The notes below the pieces were generated by a model. That model saw nothing but the letters and a program-made list of their open reading frames with translations, was not told the DNA's origin and did no database searches. From assembly GCA_963748295.1 (NCBI GenBank), contig CAVVIH010000006.1, positions 868,001-932,000 on the forward strand: 64,000 nt of DNA, given 5' to 3'. Shown here piece after piece: positions 18,055 to 26,849 of this stretch. This stretch comes from CAVVIH01 sp963748295 (GTDB lineage: Bacteria > Acidobacteriota > Vicinamibacteria > Vicinamibacterales > 2-12-FULL-66-21). How positions within the stretch are numbered: position 1 is the first letter of the stretch; each line of letters starts with the position of its first letter. Made by a program: the position numbers and the translations under genes.

Positions 18055-18641
18055 CGTTCACTCGATCTCCGCGCGCATGCCTTACCCGTAGCCAGTCAAC
18101 CGGATCTTCGATCAGTAGCTCGCCCGGCCCTTCGAGCGGATAGTCCTTGCGCTGCGGGTGACCCTGCCAGTCGTCCGGCATCAGGATCCGCCGCAGATCG
18201 GGATGCCCCTCGAACGGGATGCCGAACAGATCGAACACTTCGCGTTCGAGCCAGTTCGCCGACGGCCACACGCCGGTGACGGTCGGCACGGCCTCACCGT
18301 CGCCCGCCTGCACCTTCAGACGCACGCGGTGGCGGAGCGTTGTCGAATACAGGCAGTAGATGACGTCGAAGCGCTTCGCCCGCGGCGGCCAGTCCGACGC
18401 GGTCACGTCCGAGCAGAAGTTGAAGAGCGCGCCGGGCGCGTCCCGCAGGTGCGTGGCCACTTCGACCAGCCGTGCTGCCGGCAGGATGGCGGTCCAGTCG
18501 CCGACCCAGTACCGACAGTTTCTCGATGGCGCCGGGGAGCCCCTGCTGGAGCGCGGTTAGAAAGACTGGCGGCGGCAGCTCCGCCGGAGGCGGCGGATCC
18601 GTCGGGCCGGCCGGCGGAGCGATTCGTGTCGGCTCAGGCAT
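18050..18641 (-). CDS. nuoC: NADH-quinone oxidoreductase subunit C, frameshifted
   Basis: The gene begins at ATG 18641 with a proline-rich stretch (MPEPTRIAPPAGP...), then FLTALQQGLPGAIEKLSV. At about 18515 the frame shifts by one base and resumes with VGDWTAILPAARLVEVATHLRD. The C-terminal part, ANWLEREVFDLFGIPFEGHPDLRRILMPDDWQGHPQRKDYPLEG, is the family signature of the 30-kDa subunit, which packs against NuoD and NuoB. Read through, the product is about 197 residues. It follows nuoA by 6 bases: no nuoB lies between them. Confidence 0.85.
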
Positions 18642-18647
18642 GACAGG

Positions 18648-19004
18648 TCACTGCCACTCGAGCGCACCCTTCCTCCACGCGTAGAAATAACCGACGATCA
18701 GGATGAAGAGGAAGACGAGCATCTCGATCAGGCCGAACACCGCGAGCCGGTCGAGCGCCACGGCCCACGGGAACATGAAGATCGTCTCCACCTCGAAAAT
18801 CACGAACAGCATCGCGATCAGGTAGTAGCGGATGCTGTAGCGGTCGCGCGCGTCCGTGATCGGCTCGATGCCGCACTCGTAGGGCTGCAGCTTCACCGGA
18901 TTCGACTTCTCCGCGCTGACGAGGCGGGAGACGACGAGCGTGAAGATCGCGAACCCCGTCGCGATGACGACGAACAGCAGGATAGGAATGTAGGCCCTGA
19001 GCAT
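18648..19004 (-). CDS. nuoA: NADH-quinone oxidoreductase subunit A
   Basis: The 118-residue product starts at ATG 19004 (MLRAYIPILLF) and has three membrane helices. PYECGIEPITDARDRYSIRYYLIAMLFVIFEVETIFMFPWAV is the full family signature, with the conserved Cys in the quinone-side loop and the acidic FEVE. It is the first gene of the nuo operon and sits behind a recognisable promoter. The open frame continues upstream, but that part has no family similarity. Confidence 0.95.
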   Translation of the reverse strand: MLRAYIPILLFVVIATGFAIFTLVVSRLVSAEKSNPVKLQPYECGIEPITDARDRYSIRYYLIAMLFVIFEVETIFMFPWAVALDRLAVFGLIEMLVFLFILIVGYFYAWRKGALEWQ

Positions 19005-19047
19005 CGCAGATGTCGTGGGAATGACCAGGTCCGGGAAAGACGCGCTG

Positions 19048-19077
19048 TTTATAGCACGAGTCTGTCGGCTCTCGCAA
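19048..19077 (-). promoter_or_regulatory. Likely sigma-70 promoter of the nuo operon
   Basis: On the minus strand TTGCGA (19072-19077) and TATAAA (19048-19053) are 18 bases apart, and the -10 is preceded by TGC, an extended -10. It lies about 45 bases upstream of the nuoA ATG. The gap to the divergent VWFA gene also holds that gene's promoter. Confidence 0.55.
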
Positions 19078-19116
19078 ATGGCTGTACTGCAAGGGTTTTG
19101 AGCCACGGAGCGAGGT

Positions 19117-19146
19117 TTGACGCTGCGCGCGCGCAAAGCCTATACT
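19117..19146 (+). promoter_or_regulatory. Likely sigma-70 promoter of the VWFA gene
   Basis: TTGACG (19117-19122) and TATACT (19141-19146) are 18 bases apart. The ATG at 19170 follows with a GGAGAGG ribosome site in between. It is one of the best sigma-70-like matches in the window. Confidence 0.6.
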
Positions 19147-19169
19147 TCAGCGGAGAGGCTTCCCGCACA

Positions 19170-20051
19170 ATGATTCACGCACTCGTCGCCTGTCTTCTGG
19201 CGCTCTCGTTTGCCGCCGCTCAGACTCCCCAGGCCACCGACAGCCGCACCCGCGATCTGCACGTCAGCGTGGTCGACCAGGGCGGACGGCCGGTGCCCGG
19301 CCTCACGGCCGAGGACTTCGTCGTCAAGGAGGACGGCACGCAGCGAGAGGTGCTGAAGGTCGGACCGTCGACGGCGCCGATGACGATCTCCATTCTGGTG
19401 GACGACAGCCAGGCCGCGCAGCCGGCGATCCAGCAGATGCGCAACGGGCTGCCGGATTTCATCACGGCGCTGCCGGATACCGCGGAGGTGGCGCTCGCGA
19501 CGTTCGGTGAGCGGCCGACGCCGCTGGTGGAATACACGACGAGCAAAGAGGTCGTGAAGCGCGGGGTCAACAAGATCTTCTCGCGCCAGGGTTCGGGCGC
19601 CTACATGCAGGATGCGGTGGTCGACGCGTCAAAGGGGATGCAGAAGCGGAACGTCGCGCGGCCGATCATCGTGGTCCTGACGGTCGAGGAAGGCGTCGAG
19701 TTCAGCAACATCCGGCACGACGCGGCGCTCAAGGAGCTCCAGAAGTCCGGCGCGGTGCTGCACATCCTCGCGATCGGCCAGCCCAACCCCAGCCAGGAAG
19801 ACGAGATGCGCAGCCGCCAGATCTTCATCGCCGAGGGCACGCGCCAGACCGGCGGGCGCCGCGATCAGCTGCTCTCCGAGATGGCGATTCCCGAAAAGCT
19901 GAAGCAGCTCGCCGAAGAGCTGAAGAACGCGACGCCGTATCAGGTCACCTATGCCCGTCCGGAGCGGTTGATCCCGGCCGAGATGGTGGAGGTCAGCGTC
20001 AAGCGGCCCGGGCTGCGCGTGCAGCCGGCCAAGCGCGCCGCCGGACGTTGA
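19170..20051 (+). CDS. Secreted VWFA-related (acidobacterial type) protein
   Basis: The product is 293 residues with a signal peptide (MIHALVACLLALSFAAAQ). Residues after it, LHVSVVDQGGRPVPGLTAEDFVVKEDG, form the small beta domain that precedes the A domain in the acidobacterial VWFA-related family. The A domain follows. Its metal site is degenerate: the DxSxS motif reads DDSQA, so the last Ser is Ala. The start at ATG 19170 has a good ribosome site; the open frame upstream is not needed. The next gene is a second VWFA protein with an intact metal site. Members act outside the cytoplasmic membrane, probably in protein contacts; the partner is unknown. Confidence 0.8.
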   Translation: MIHALVACLLALSFAAAQTPQATDSRTRDLHVSVVDQGGRPVPGLTAEDFVVKEDGTQREVLKVGPSTAPMTISILVDDSQAAQPAIQQMRNGLPDFITALPDTAEVALATFGERPTPLVEYTTSKEVVKRGVNKIFSRQGSGAYMQDAVVDASKGMQKRNVARPIIVVLTVEEGVEFSNIRHDAALKELQKSGAVLHILAIGQPNPSQEDEMRSRQIFIAEGTRQTGGRRDQLLSEMAIPEKLKQLAEELKNATPYQVTYARPERLIPAEMVEVSVKRPGLRVQPAKRAAGR

Positions 20052-20079
20052 GGACATCGAGGACATTGAGAGCGACAAG

Positions 20080-21006
20080 ATGACACCCTTCCCGCATCGC
20101 AGTGCGCCGGTCATCGCGAGCTTCGCGCTGATGGTCGTGTGCGCCGGCGTCGTCGCGGCGCAGCAGCGGTTCCGCGGCGGCATCGATCTCGTCTCGCTCA
20201 GCGTGACCGTCACCCAGGGAGGCAAGTACGTCACCGACCTCACGCAGGATGAGTTCGAGGTCTACGAGGACAACGTCAAGCAGTCGGTCTCGTTCTTCTC
20301 CAAGACCCAGCAGCCGATCGCGCTCGCCGTCCTGCTCGACACCAGCGCCAGCATGGATCAGCGGCTCGAGACCGCGCAGGAAGCGGCGATCGGGTTCGCC
20401 AAGCGCATCAAGCCCGACGACGTGATGGAAGTGATCGATTTCGACAGCCAGGTGCGCATCCTGCAGACGTTCACCAACAACATCCCCGACCTGGAGAAAG
20501 CGATCCGCAACACCAGCGTCAACGGATCGACGTCGCTCTACAACGCGATTTACATTTCGCTGAAGGATTTGAAGAAGATCAAGGCGCAGACCACGGAAGA
20601 GATCCGGCGCCAGGCGATCGTCGTGCTGTCGGACGGCGATGACACGTCGAGCCTGGTCGAGTACGAGGAAGTCCTCGATCTTGCGAAGCGATCCGAGACG
20701 CTGATCTACTCCATCGGCCTGAAGCAGAACAACGCCGCGATGGTCGAATTCAAGGAAGCCGAGTTCGTGCTCAAACAGCTCGCGAACGAAACCGGCGGGC
20801 GGGCGTTTTTCCCGACGTCGGTCGGCGAGCTTCCCGGCATCTATCAGCAGATCTCCGAGGAGCTGGCGAACCAGTACAGCCTCGCCTACAGCTCGCGGAA
20901 CACGTCGCGAAACGGCGCGTGGCGCCGCCTGGTCGTCCGCCTGACGCGTCCCGGTCTGCAGCCGCGTACTCGCCTGGGCTATTTCGCCCCCTCGGCGACG
21001 CAGTAG
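20080..21006 (+). CDS. Secreted VWFA-related protein with intact MIDAS
   Basis: The product is 308 residues. A signal segment (about 10-28) is followed by the domain LVSLSVTVTQGGKYVTDLTQDEFEVYEDN and by a von Willebrand A domain. The metal site is complete: DTSAS at 87-91, Thr151 in GSTSLYNAI and Asp185 in LSDGDDTSS. The C-terminus ends with a beta segment (RRLVVRLTRPGLQPRTRLGYFAP), which closes the acidobacterial-type domain. It is 28 bases after the first VWFA gene and shares its layout, so they look like a duplicated pair made as one unit. The role is unknown. Confidence 0.85.
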   Translation: MTPFPHRSAPVIASFALMVVCAGVVAAQQRFRGGIDLVSLSVTVTQGGKYVTDLTQDEFEVYEDNVKQSVSFFSKTQQPIALAVLLDTSASMDQRLETAQEAAIGFAKRIKPDDVMEVIDFDSQVRILQTFTNNIPDLEKAIRNTSVNGSTSLYNAIYISLKDLKKIKAQTTEEIRRQAIVVLSDGDDTSSLVEYEEVLDLAKRSETLIYSIGLKQNNAAMVEFKEAEFVLKQLANETGGRAFFPTSVGELPGIYQQISEELANQYSLAYSSRNTSRNGAWRRLVVRLTRPGLQPRTRLGYFAPSATQ

Positions 21007-21017
21007 CACGCACCGCC

Positions 21018-21836
21018 ATGCACCTTCTTCCGCTCATCCTGTATGCGGCCGCGGCGGCCGCTTACCTGGCGCATTTCGCCTGGCGCGATCCCCGCACGGG
21101 CCGCCTCGCGACGTCGATCCTGGCGGGCAGCGTGCTCGCGCACACGTTCCTGATCGGCATGCAGACGGTCGAGGCCGGCCACGCGCCGCTCGTCGGCACC
21201 ACCGCTGCCATCTCGGCCTTCGTCTGGCTGTTCGCACTGTCGTACCTCTACGTCGAGCTGACCTCGGACGAGCGGTCGATGGGCGTGTTCGTCTCGTTTC
21301 TGCTCGTCATCCTGTACATCATTCCGGCGCTCGATCCGACCGTGAGCCCCCGCCCGGCGGTGCTGCAGAGCCCGCTCTTCACGATTCACATCGTGTCGGT
21401 GCTGTTCGCGTATGCGAGCTTCGCGCTCGCGTTCGTGCTCGGGCTGACGTATGTGCTGCTGTTCAACGAAATCAAGGCGAAGCACCTCGGCTTCTTCTAT
21501 CAGCGTCTGCCGTCGCTCCAGGTGCTCGACGTCATGAACGGCCGCGTCGTGACGGTCGGCTGGATTTTTCTGACCATCGGCCTGGCGGTGGGCTTCCTCT
21601 GGGCGATGCAGGTCCGCAGCTCGCCCGATCCGCGCCTCCAGGCGATGTCGCTCGCCGATCCGAAGATCCTGTTCGCGCTGTTCTCGTGGGTGGTCTACTC
21701 GTTCGCGCTGCTCGCGCGCCGGGCGATCGGGTGGAGCGGCCGGCGCGCAGCATGGCTGTCGGCATTCGCGTTCGTCGTGGTGCTGTTGAACTTCGTGCCG
21801 GTCGGATACTTCCTCACCAAGAGCCACAACTTCTGA
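21018..21836 (+). CDS. hemX: HemX/CcsA-like cytochrome c assembly membrane protein
   Basis: The product is 272 residues with eight membrane helices. It has the CcsA/HemX pattern, including an internal histidine in FTIHIVSVLFAYASFALAF and a C-terminal helix with VPVGYFLTKSHNF. Relatives handle heme at the membrane for cytochrome c maturation; in Bacillus HemX lies beside hemA and lowers glutamyl-tRNA reductase level. Here it is one base ahead of hemA, which suggests the same link. It lacks the long tryptophan-rich WWD loop of full CcsA/CcmF, so HemX is the closer fit. The start is ATG 21018. Confidence 0.8.
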   Translation: MHLLPLILYAAAAAAYLAHFAWRDPRTGRLATSILAGSVLAHTFLIGMQTVEAGHAPLVGTTAAISAFVWLFALSYLYVELTSDERSMGVFVSFLLVILYIIPALDPTVSPRPAVLQSPLFTIHIVSVLFAYASFALAFVLGLTYVLLFNEIKAKHLGFFYQRLPSLQVLDVMNGRVVTVGWIFLTIGLAVGFLWAMQVRSSPDPRLQAMSLADPKILFALFSWVVYSFALLARRAIGWSGRRAAWLSAFAFVVVLLNFVPVGYFLTKSHNF

Positions 21837-21837
21837 C

Positions 21838-23161
21838 ATGCGCCTGCTCGCAGTCGGCTTGAGCCACCGCACCGCGCCCGTCGATGTCCGCGAACGCGTC
21901 GATTTCGCGCGGCAGGGTCTCGGCTCCGCGCTGGCGGCGCTCGCCGGCGAAGGCATCGGATCCGAAGCGGTCGTCCTCGCGACCTGCAATCGTGCCGAGG
22001 TCTATCTCGTCGCCGATTCCGAATCCGCCGAAGAATCGATGGCGCAGGTTCATCAGCGCCTATCACGAGGTCGAGCACGCGAGCATTGCCGGCCATCTCT
22101 ATCGCCACAAGGGCGCCGACGTCGCGCGCCACCTGTTTCGCGTCGCCGCCGGCCTCGATTCGCTGGTCGTCGGCGAACCGCAGGTTCTCGGTCAGGTCAA
22201 GGCCGCCTATTCGGTGGCGCAGGAAGGGCGATTCACGGGCGCCATAACCAACCGCCTGTTCCACGCGGCGTTCTCGGCGGGCAAGCGGGTGCGCTCCGAA
22301 ACGGGGCTCGCCGAGGGGGCCGTGTCGGTCAGCTACGCGGCGATCGGCCTCGCACAAAAGATTCTCGGAGACCTCGAGGATCTGAACGTCCTGATCCTGG
22401 GTGCCGGCGAGATGGCGAAGCTCACCGGGCTGCACCTCCAGGCGCAGCACGTGAAGACGGTCACCATCGTCAGCCGTACGCTGCAGGCGGCCGAGGACCT
22501 CGCCCGTCAGCTCGGCGGCCGTGCGCTGCCCTGGAACGATCTCGAGCCCGCGCTCGCCGCCGCCGACATCGTCGTCACCGCAACCGGCGCGTCGGAGCCG
22601 GTGCTGTCGCGGCGGCTCGTCGAGCAGGCCGTGCGCCGGCGGCGGAACCGGCCGCTCTTCCTGATCGATATCGCCGTCCCGCGCGACGTCGAGCCGTCGG
22701 TCGGCGACATCGAGCAGGTGTTCCTCTACAACATCGATGATCTGCAGTCGATCGTCCGCGAGAACCTGACGCGCCGCTCCGCCGAGCTGACGCACGCGGA
22801 AGCGATCGTCGAGGAGGAGGTCACCCGGTTCGTCTCGTGGCTTCAGTCGCGCGACGTCGTGCCGACGGTCGTCGCGCTGCGGCAGCGGTTCGAGGCGGTT
22901 CGCCGGGCCGAGCTCGAGCGCCTGGCCCCCAAGCTCTCCGGGTTGACGCCGGAAGCGCGCGCGCGCGTGGACGATGTGACACGGTTGATCGTGGAGAAGC
23001 TGCTGCTGATACCGACCGAACAGTTGAAATCGGTCAGCGACGAGGCGCTTGTCGTCACGTATGCGGACGCGCTCAATCGGCTGTTCGGCCTCGCCAGCGA
23101 CGGGCGCCAGGACGCAACGACGGAGCGAGTGGCTCCAGACCTAAAGGTGCGCGCACGGTGA
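21838..23161 (+). CDS. hemA: Glutamyl-tRNA reductase, frameshifted
   Basis: The N-terminal part starts MRLLAVGLSHRTAPVDVRER and carries ATCNRAEVY with the catalytic Cys. The homologous frame shifts by one extra base near 22048 and resumes FISAYHEVEHASIAGHLYRHKG. The rest has GLDSLVVGEPQVLGQVK, the NADPH-binding VLILGAGEMAKL and the C-terminal dimerisation helices. Read through, the product is about 441 residues, normal for the family. It makes glutamate-1-semialdehyde from glutamyl-tRNA, the first committed step of C5 heme synthesis; hemL at 35041 takes the next step. The gene is essential for this route, so the shift is more likely a sequence error than decay. Confidence 0.9.
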
Positions 23162-24102
23162 CCAGGCTGCGCATCGGGACGCGCGGCAGCCAACTGGCGT
23201 TGTGGCAGGCGCAAGCGGTTGCGGGATTGTTGAAAGCTGCCGGCGTCCAGTCGGAGCTCGTGATCATCAAGACCACGGGGGACAGGATCCAGAACGCGCC
23301 GTTGACGGAAGCGGGCGGAAAGCGGCTGTTCGTCAAGGAGATCGAGGATGCGCTGATCGCGGGAGATGTCGATCTTGCGGTACACAGCGCGAAGGACATG
23401 CCTGCCGCCCTCGCCGAGGGTCTCGTGCTCACAGCCGCGCTGCCCAGAGACGATCCGCGGGACGCGTTGATCGCTCCTAAAGGCGTTCACAGCACACCCG
23501 ACATCGCCGCGGTTCGAGAGACGCTGGGCGCGCGTCAGAGAATCGGCACGAGCAGCGTCAGGCGTACGGCTCAGCTGCGCTCCGTCTTCCCGCGCGCGTG
23601 CTTCGAGCCGCTTCGCGGCAATGTCGACACGCGGCTGCGCAAGCTCGATGAGGGCGGGTATGATGCGCTTGTGCTGGCGGCCGCCGGGCTGCGGAGGCTT
23701 GGCTTCGGCGCGCGTATCACGACGGTCCTGCCGGTCGAGCATTGCGTGCCGGCGCCCGGGCAGGGAATCATCGCGATCGAGACACGGGCCGGCGATCGGA
23801 CCACCGAGCGATTGCTCGAGCCGCTGAACGACGCACGCGCCGCAACGAGCCTGCGCGCCGAACGGGCGCTCGTCGCCGCGCTTGGCGGCGGATGTCAGCT
23901 GCCGCTCGGCGGGCTGGCGCTGCACGACGGCAGCGCGCTCGAGATGCACGCGGTGGTGGCAACACCGGACGGCCGGCGCATGTTGAAGCGCCGCGGCCGC
24001 GCGCCCGCGGCGGACCCCGAGTCGCTCGGCCGGCAGATTGCGGAAGAGCTCGCGCGCGACGGCGCGAGCGAGATCCTCGACGCGGTGCGGAAAGAGTCCT
24101 GA
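23158..24102 (+). CDS. hemC: Porphobilinogen deaminase (hydroxymethylbilane synthase)
   Basis: Starting at GTG 23158, which overlaps the hemA stop as GTGA, the product is 314 residues. RIGTRGSQLALWQA opens the family. The active-site Asp80 lies in HSAKDMP, and Cys246 in GGGCQLPLG carries the dipyrromethane cofactor. Arginine-rich segments (RIGTSSVRRTAQL, LRGNVDTRL) bind the substrate acid groups. It joins four porphobilinogens to hydroxymethylbilane. The longer open frame upstream is hemA read in another frame. Confidence 0.95.
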   Translation: MTRLRIGTRGSQLALWQAQAVAGLLKAAGVQSELVIIKTTGDRIQNAPLTEAGGKRLFVKEIEDALIAGDVDLAVHSAKDMPAALAEGLVLTAALPRDDPRDALIAPKGVHSTPDIAAVRETLGARQRIGTSSVRRTAQLRSVFPRACFEPLRGNVDTRLRKLDEGGYDALVLAAAGLRRLGFGARITTVLPVEHCVPAPGQGIIAIETRAGDRTTERLLEPLNDARAATSLRAERALVAALGGGCQLPLGGLALHDGSALEMHAVVATPDGRRMLKRRGRAPAADPESLGRQIAEELARDGASEILDAVRKES

Positions 24103-25635
24103 ATGAACACACCGTACGTCTACATCGTCGGCGCGGGGCCGGGCGATCCGTCGCTCATCAGCGTCAAGGGACGGCGCTGCCTGCAGTCGGCGGACGTCGT
24201 CGTCTACGATCACCGCGTTCATGCGCGGCTGCTGCGGCTTGCCGCACCTCGCGCGGAGCGCATCGACGTCGGACCCGCAGCGCCGAAGCCACTCGAACAG
24301 GATGCGATCTGCTTTCTGCTCGCGGAAAAGGCGCGCGAAGGACGAACTGTCGTCCGCTTGAAGTGGGGCGATCCATTCGTGTTCGACAGCGGCGGCAAGG
24401 AAGCGCTGTTCCTCCATGAGCAGGGGATCCCGTTCGAGGTCGTTCCCGGAATCCCGGTAGGGATCGGCGGACCGGCATACGCAGGCATTCCGGTCACTTA
24501 TCCCGGCTCCGGCGACGTGCTCGCCTTCGTCCGCGGCCATGAGGCCGAAACGAACCAGCCGCCTGAAGTCGATTGGGGGCGCCTCGCGGGACTGGACGCG
24601 ACGCTGATCTGCTACGCGGGCGCGACGCAGATCGGGTCGATTACGCAGTCGCTGCTGGCGCACGGCCGTCCGCCTCACGAGACCGCCGCGCTCATCTACG
24701 ACGGGACGATGCCGTCGCAGCAGACGATCCAGGGAACGCTCGGCGAGATCGCCGGGCGCGCGCTGACCGAGCGTCCTGCACTGCTGGTCGTCGGCGGCGT
24801 CGCAGGACTGCGGCAGCACCTGCGCTGGTTCGACGAGCGGCCCCTCTTCGGCAAGAAGATCGTCGTGACGCGATCGCGCGAACAGGCGGGTGAACTGATC
24901 GACATGCTCGAGGAGCGCGGGGCGGAGGCGATTCCGGCGCCAACCATCCGCATCGCGCCTCCGGAGGACGTGGAAGCGCTCGACCGCGCGGCGCTCGAAG
25001 CCGGCAAGTACGACTGGCTGATCTTCACGAGCGCGAACGCCGTCGATTCGTTCATGGATCGGCTGCTCGCGGTCAGCGACGTCCGGGAGTTGAAGGGCGT
25101 CCGCATCTGCACCGTCGGCGCGTCGACCGCCTCGCGCCTGGCGCGCTACGGCATCCGCGTCGACCTGACCCCTGCCGAGTTCAGGGCGGAGATGATCGTC
25201 GAGACCCTCGCGGGAACGGGCGAAATCCGTGGCAAGCGATTCCTGCTCCCCCGCGCCGACATCGGCCGCGACGTGCTGAGCGAGCAACTGCGCGCGCTCG
25301 GCGCCGACGTCACCGACGTCATCGCCTACCGCACGACGCTCGCGGGACCCGAGCGGGATGTCGACTACGACATCTACCGGATGCTGCTCGACAAGGAAAT
25401 CGACGCGGTGACGTTCACGAGCGCCTCGACGGCGCGCAACTTCGCGCAGATTCTCGGACTGGAGCAGGCCGCTGACCTGCTACGCAGCACCGTCGTGGCC
25501 TCGATCGGTCCGGTGACCGCCGAAGCCGCGCAGCAGCTCGACATCGCGACGACGGTGATGCCGCAGCGCTACACGATTCCGGATCTCGTGGACGCGCTGG
25601 TGGAACACTTCACGAAGCAACACGCGATCCCATAA
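24103..25635 (+). CDS. hemD: Uroporphyrinogen-III methyltransferase/synthase fusion with divergent SUMT half
   Basis: The product is 510 residues. The first half (about 1-245) is a tetrapyrrole methylase fold: VGAGPGDPSLISVKG, ADVVVYD, RLKWGDPFVF, VVPGIPVGIGGPAYAGIPVTY and a final PALLVVGGVAGLR. The second half (about 250-510) is uroporphyrinogen-III synthase: KKIVVTRSREQAGEL, WLIFTSANAVDSF, GKRFLLPRADIGRD and VTFTSASTARNF. The synthase part closes hydroxymethylbilane to uroporphyrinogen III. In the methylase half the usual GGDPFVFGRGGEE reads WGDPFVFDSGGKE, and THR after AGIP reads TYP, so methyltransferase activity is uncertain. The start is directly after the hemC stop. Confidence 0.88.
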   Translation: MNTPYVYIVGAGPGDPSLISVKGRRCLQSADVVVYDHRVHARLLRLAAPRAERIDVGPAAPKPLEQDAICFLLAEKAREGRTVVRLKWGDPFVFDSGGKEALFLHEQGIPFEVVPGIPVGIGGPAYAGIPVTYPGSGDVLAFVRGHEAETNQPPEVDWGRLAGLDATLICYAGATQIGSITQSLLAHGRPPHETAALIYDGTMPSQQTIQGTLGEIAGRALTERPALLVVGGVAGLRQHLRWFDERPLFGKKIVVTRSREQAGELIDMLEERGAEAIPAPTIRIAPPEDVEALDRAALEAGKYDWLIFTSANAVDSFMDRLLAVSDVRELKGVRICTVGASTASRLARYGIRVDLTPAEFRAEMIVETLAGTGEIRGKRFLLPRADIGRDVLSEQLRALGADVTDVIAYRTTLAGPERDVDYDIYRMLLDKEIDAVTFTSASTARNFAQILGLEQAADLLRSTVVASIGPVTAEAAQQLDIATTVMPQRYTIPDLVDALVEHFTKQHAIP

Positions 25636-25639
25636 GACA

Positions 25640-26656
25640 ATGCCTACCAGGACTCCACCCAAAGACATCGACGCGGGTCCGCACACACTCTTCGACCTTC
25701 GCCACCGGCCGCGGAGACTACGGCACTCGCCCGGGATCCGCGCGCTCGTGCGCGAGACGCGGCTGTCGCCCGACGCGTTCCTGTATCCGCTGTTCGTGTG
25801 CAGTGGGGACGGCCAGCGGCGCGAAGTGCCGTCGATGCCGGGGGTTTTCCAGCTGTCGGTCGACGAGGTTGTCCGCGAAGCGGCCGCGGCGCACGCCGAA
25901 GGCATCCCCGGCGTGCTGCTGTTCGGGCTGCCGGACGAAAAGGACGATATCGGCTCGAGCGCCTACGACACGGAAGGGCCGGTGCAATCGGCTATCAGGG
26001 CGCTGAAGGCGGAAGTTCCGTCGCTGGTCGTCGTCACCGACGTCTGCCTCTGCGAATACACCTCGCACGGCCACTGCGGCATCGTCATGGACGACGAGAT
26101 CGTCAACGATCCGTCGGTCGAGCAGCTCGTCCGCGCGGCGCTGTCGCACGCCGCCGCCGGCGCCGACATCGTCGCGCCGTCGGACATGATGGACGGCCGC
26201 GTCGGCCGCATCCGCACCGCGCTCGACCAGGGCGGCTTCGCAAACGTCGCGATCATGTCCTACGCCGCGAAGTATTGTTCCGCGTTCTACGGCCCGTTCC
26301 GCGACGCCGCGGCGTCAGCGCCGGCGTTCGGCGATCGGCGGTCGCACCAGATGGATCCTGCGAATGTCGAGGAAGCACTGCGTGAAGTGGCGCTCGATCT
26401 CGACGAAGGCGCGGACATCGTCATGGTCAAGCCGGCGATGACGTATCTGGATGTCATCCACCGCGTGAAGTCAGAGTTCGGCGTGCCGACCGCCGCGTAT
26501 CACGTCAGCGGCGAGTACGCGATGCTCAAAGCCGCCGCGCGCAACGGCTGGATCGACGAGCCGCGCGCGATGATGGAGACGCTGACCGCCATCCGCCGCG
26601 CCGGGGCCGACATTATCATCACCTACTATGCGAGGGAGGCGGCGCGGGTGTTGTGA
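25640..26656 (+). CDS. hemB: Porphobilinogen synthase (ALA dehydratase)
   Basis: The 338-residue product has RPRRLRHSPGIRALVRETRLSPDAFLYPLFV near the N-terminus. A zinc-type cysteine cluster (DVCLCEYTSHGHCG) and the two active-site lysines (SYAAKYCSAFYGPFRDA and DIVMVKPAMTYLD) are present, as is the C-terminal VSGEYAMLKAAARNGW. It joins two 5-aminolevulinate molecules to porphobilinogen. The cysteine cluster marks it as a zinc enzyme, not a magnesium-only type. It starts four bases after the hemD stop, so it is in the same operon; with hemX, hemA, hemC and hemD it gives a Bacillus-like order. Confidence 0.96.
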   Translation: MPTRTPPKDIDAGPHTLFDLRHRPRRLRHSPGIRALVRETRLSPDAFLYPLFVCSGDGQRREVPSMPGVFQLSVDEVVREAAAAHAEGIPGVLLFGLPDEKDDIGSSAYDTEGPVQSAIRALKAEVPSLVVVTDVCLCEYTSHGHCGIVMDDEIVNDPSVEQLVRAALSHAAAGADIVAPSDMMDGRVGRIRTALDQGGFANVAIMSYAAKYCSAFYGPFRDAAASAPAFGDRRSHQMDPANVEEALREVALDLDEGADIVMVKPAMTYLDVIHRVKSEFGVPTAAYHVSGEYAMLKAAARNGWIDEPRAMMETLTAIRRAGADIIITYYAREAARVL

Positions 26657-26683
26657 TTGCTTGCGGCGTCGGAAGTTCTTAAC

Positions 26684-26737
26684 AAGAGATCAAGAGATCA
26701 GGAGCGGTTCCTCAACAGGAGGACAGGAGGGCAGGAG
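26684..26737. repeat. Short 8-base repeats after hemB
   Basis: AAGAGATC twice, then ACAGGAGG twice and GCAGGAG, lie in the spacer between hemB and the convergent amidohydrolase. Period eight here, not seven. A palindrome, GGCTTCGAAGCC, follows near 26780. No T-tract is seen. Confidence 0.4.
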
Positions 26738-26849
26738 CTGGTTAGTTCTTACTTAGACGACATCGTGACAGATAGCTACGGCTTCGAAGCCGCTCCACGG
26801 TCGAACGTTATGCCACCGCGCTCGTTTGACGTGAAGCGCTGCGCCGCAC

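Noticed and set aside
24103..24840. The methylase half as precorrin methylase of B12 synthesis
   Set aside because: Fusion to uroporphyrinogen-III synthase and position in the hem operon favour a SUMT-type origin; no other B12 gene is near.
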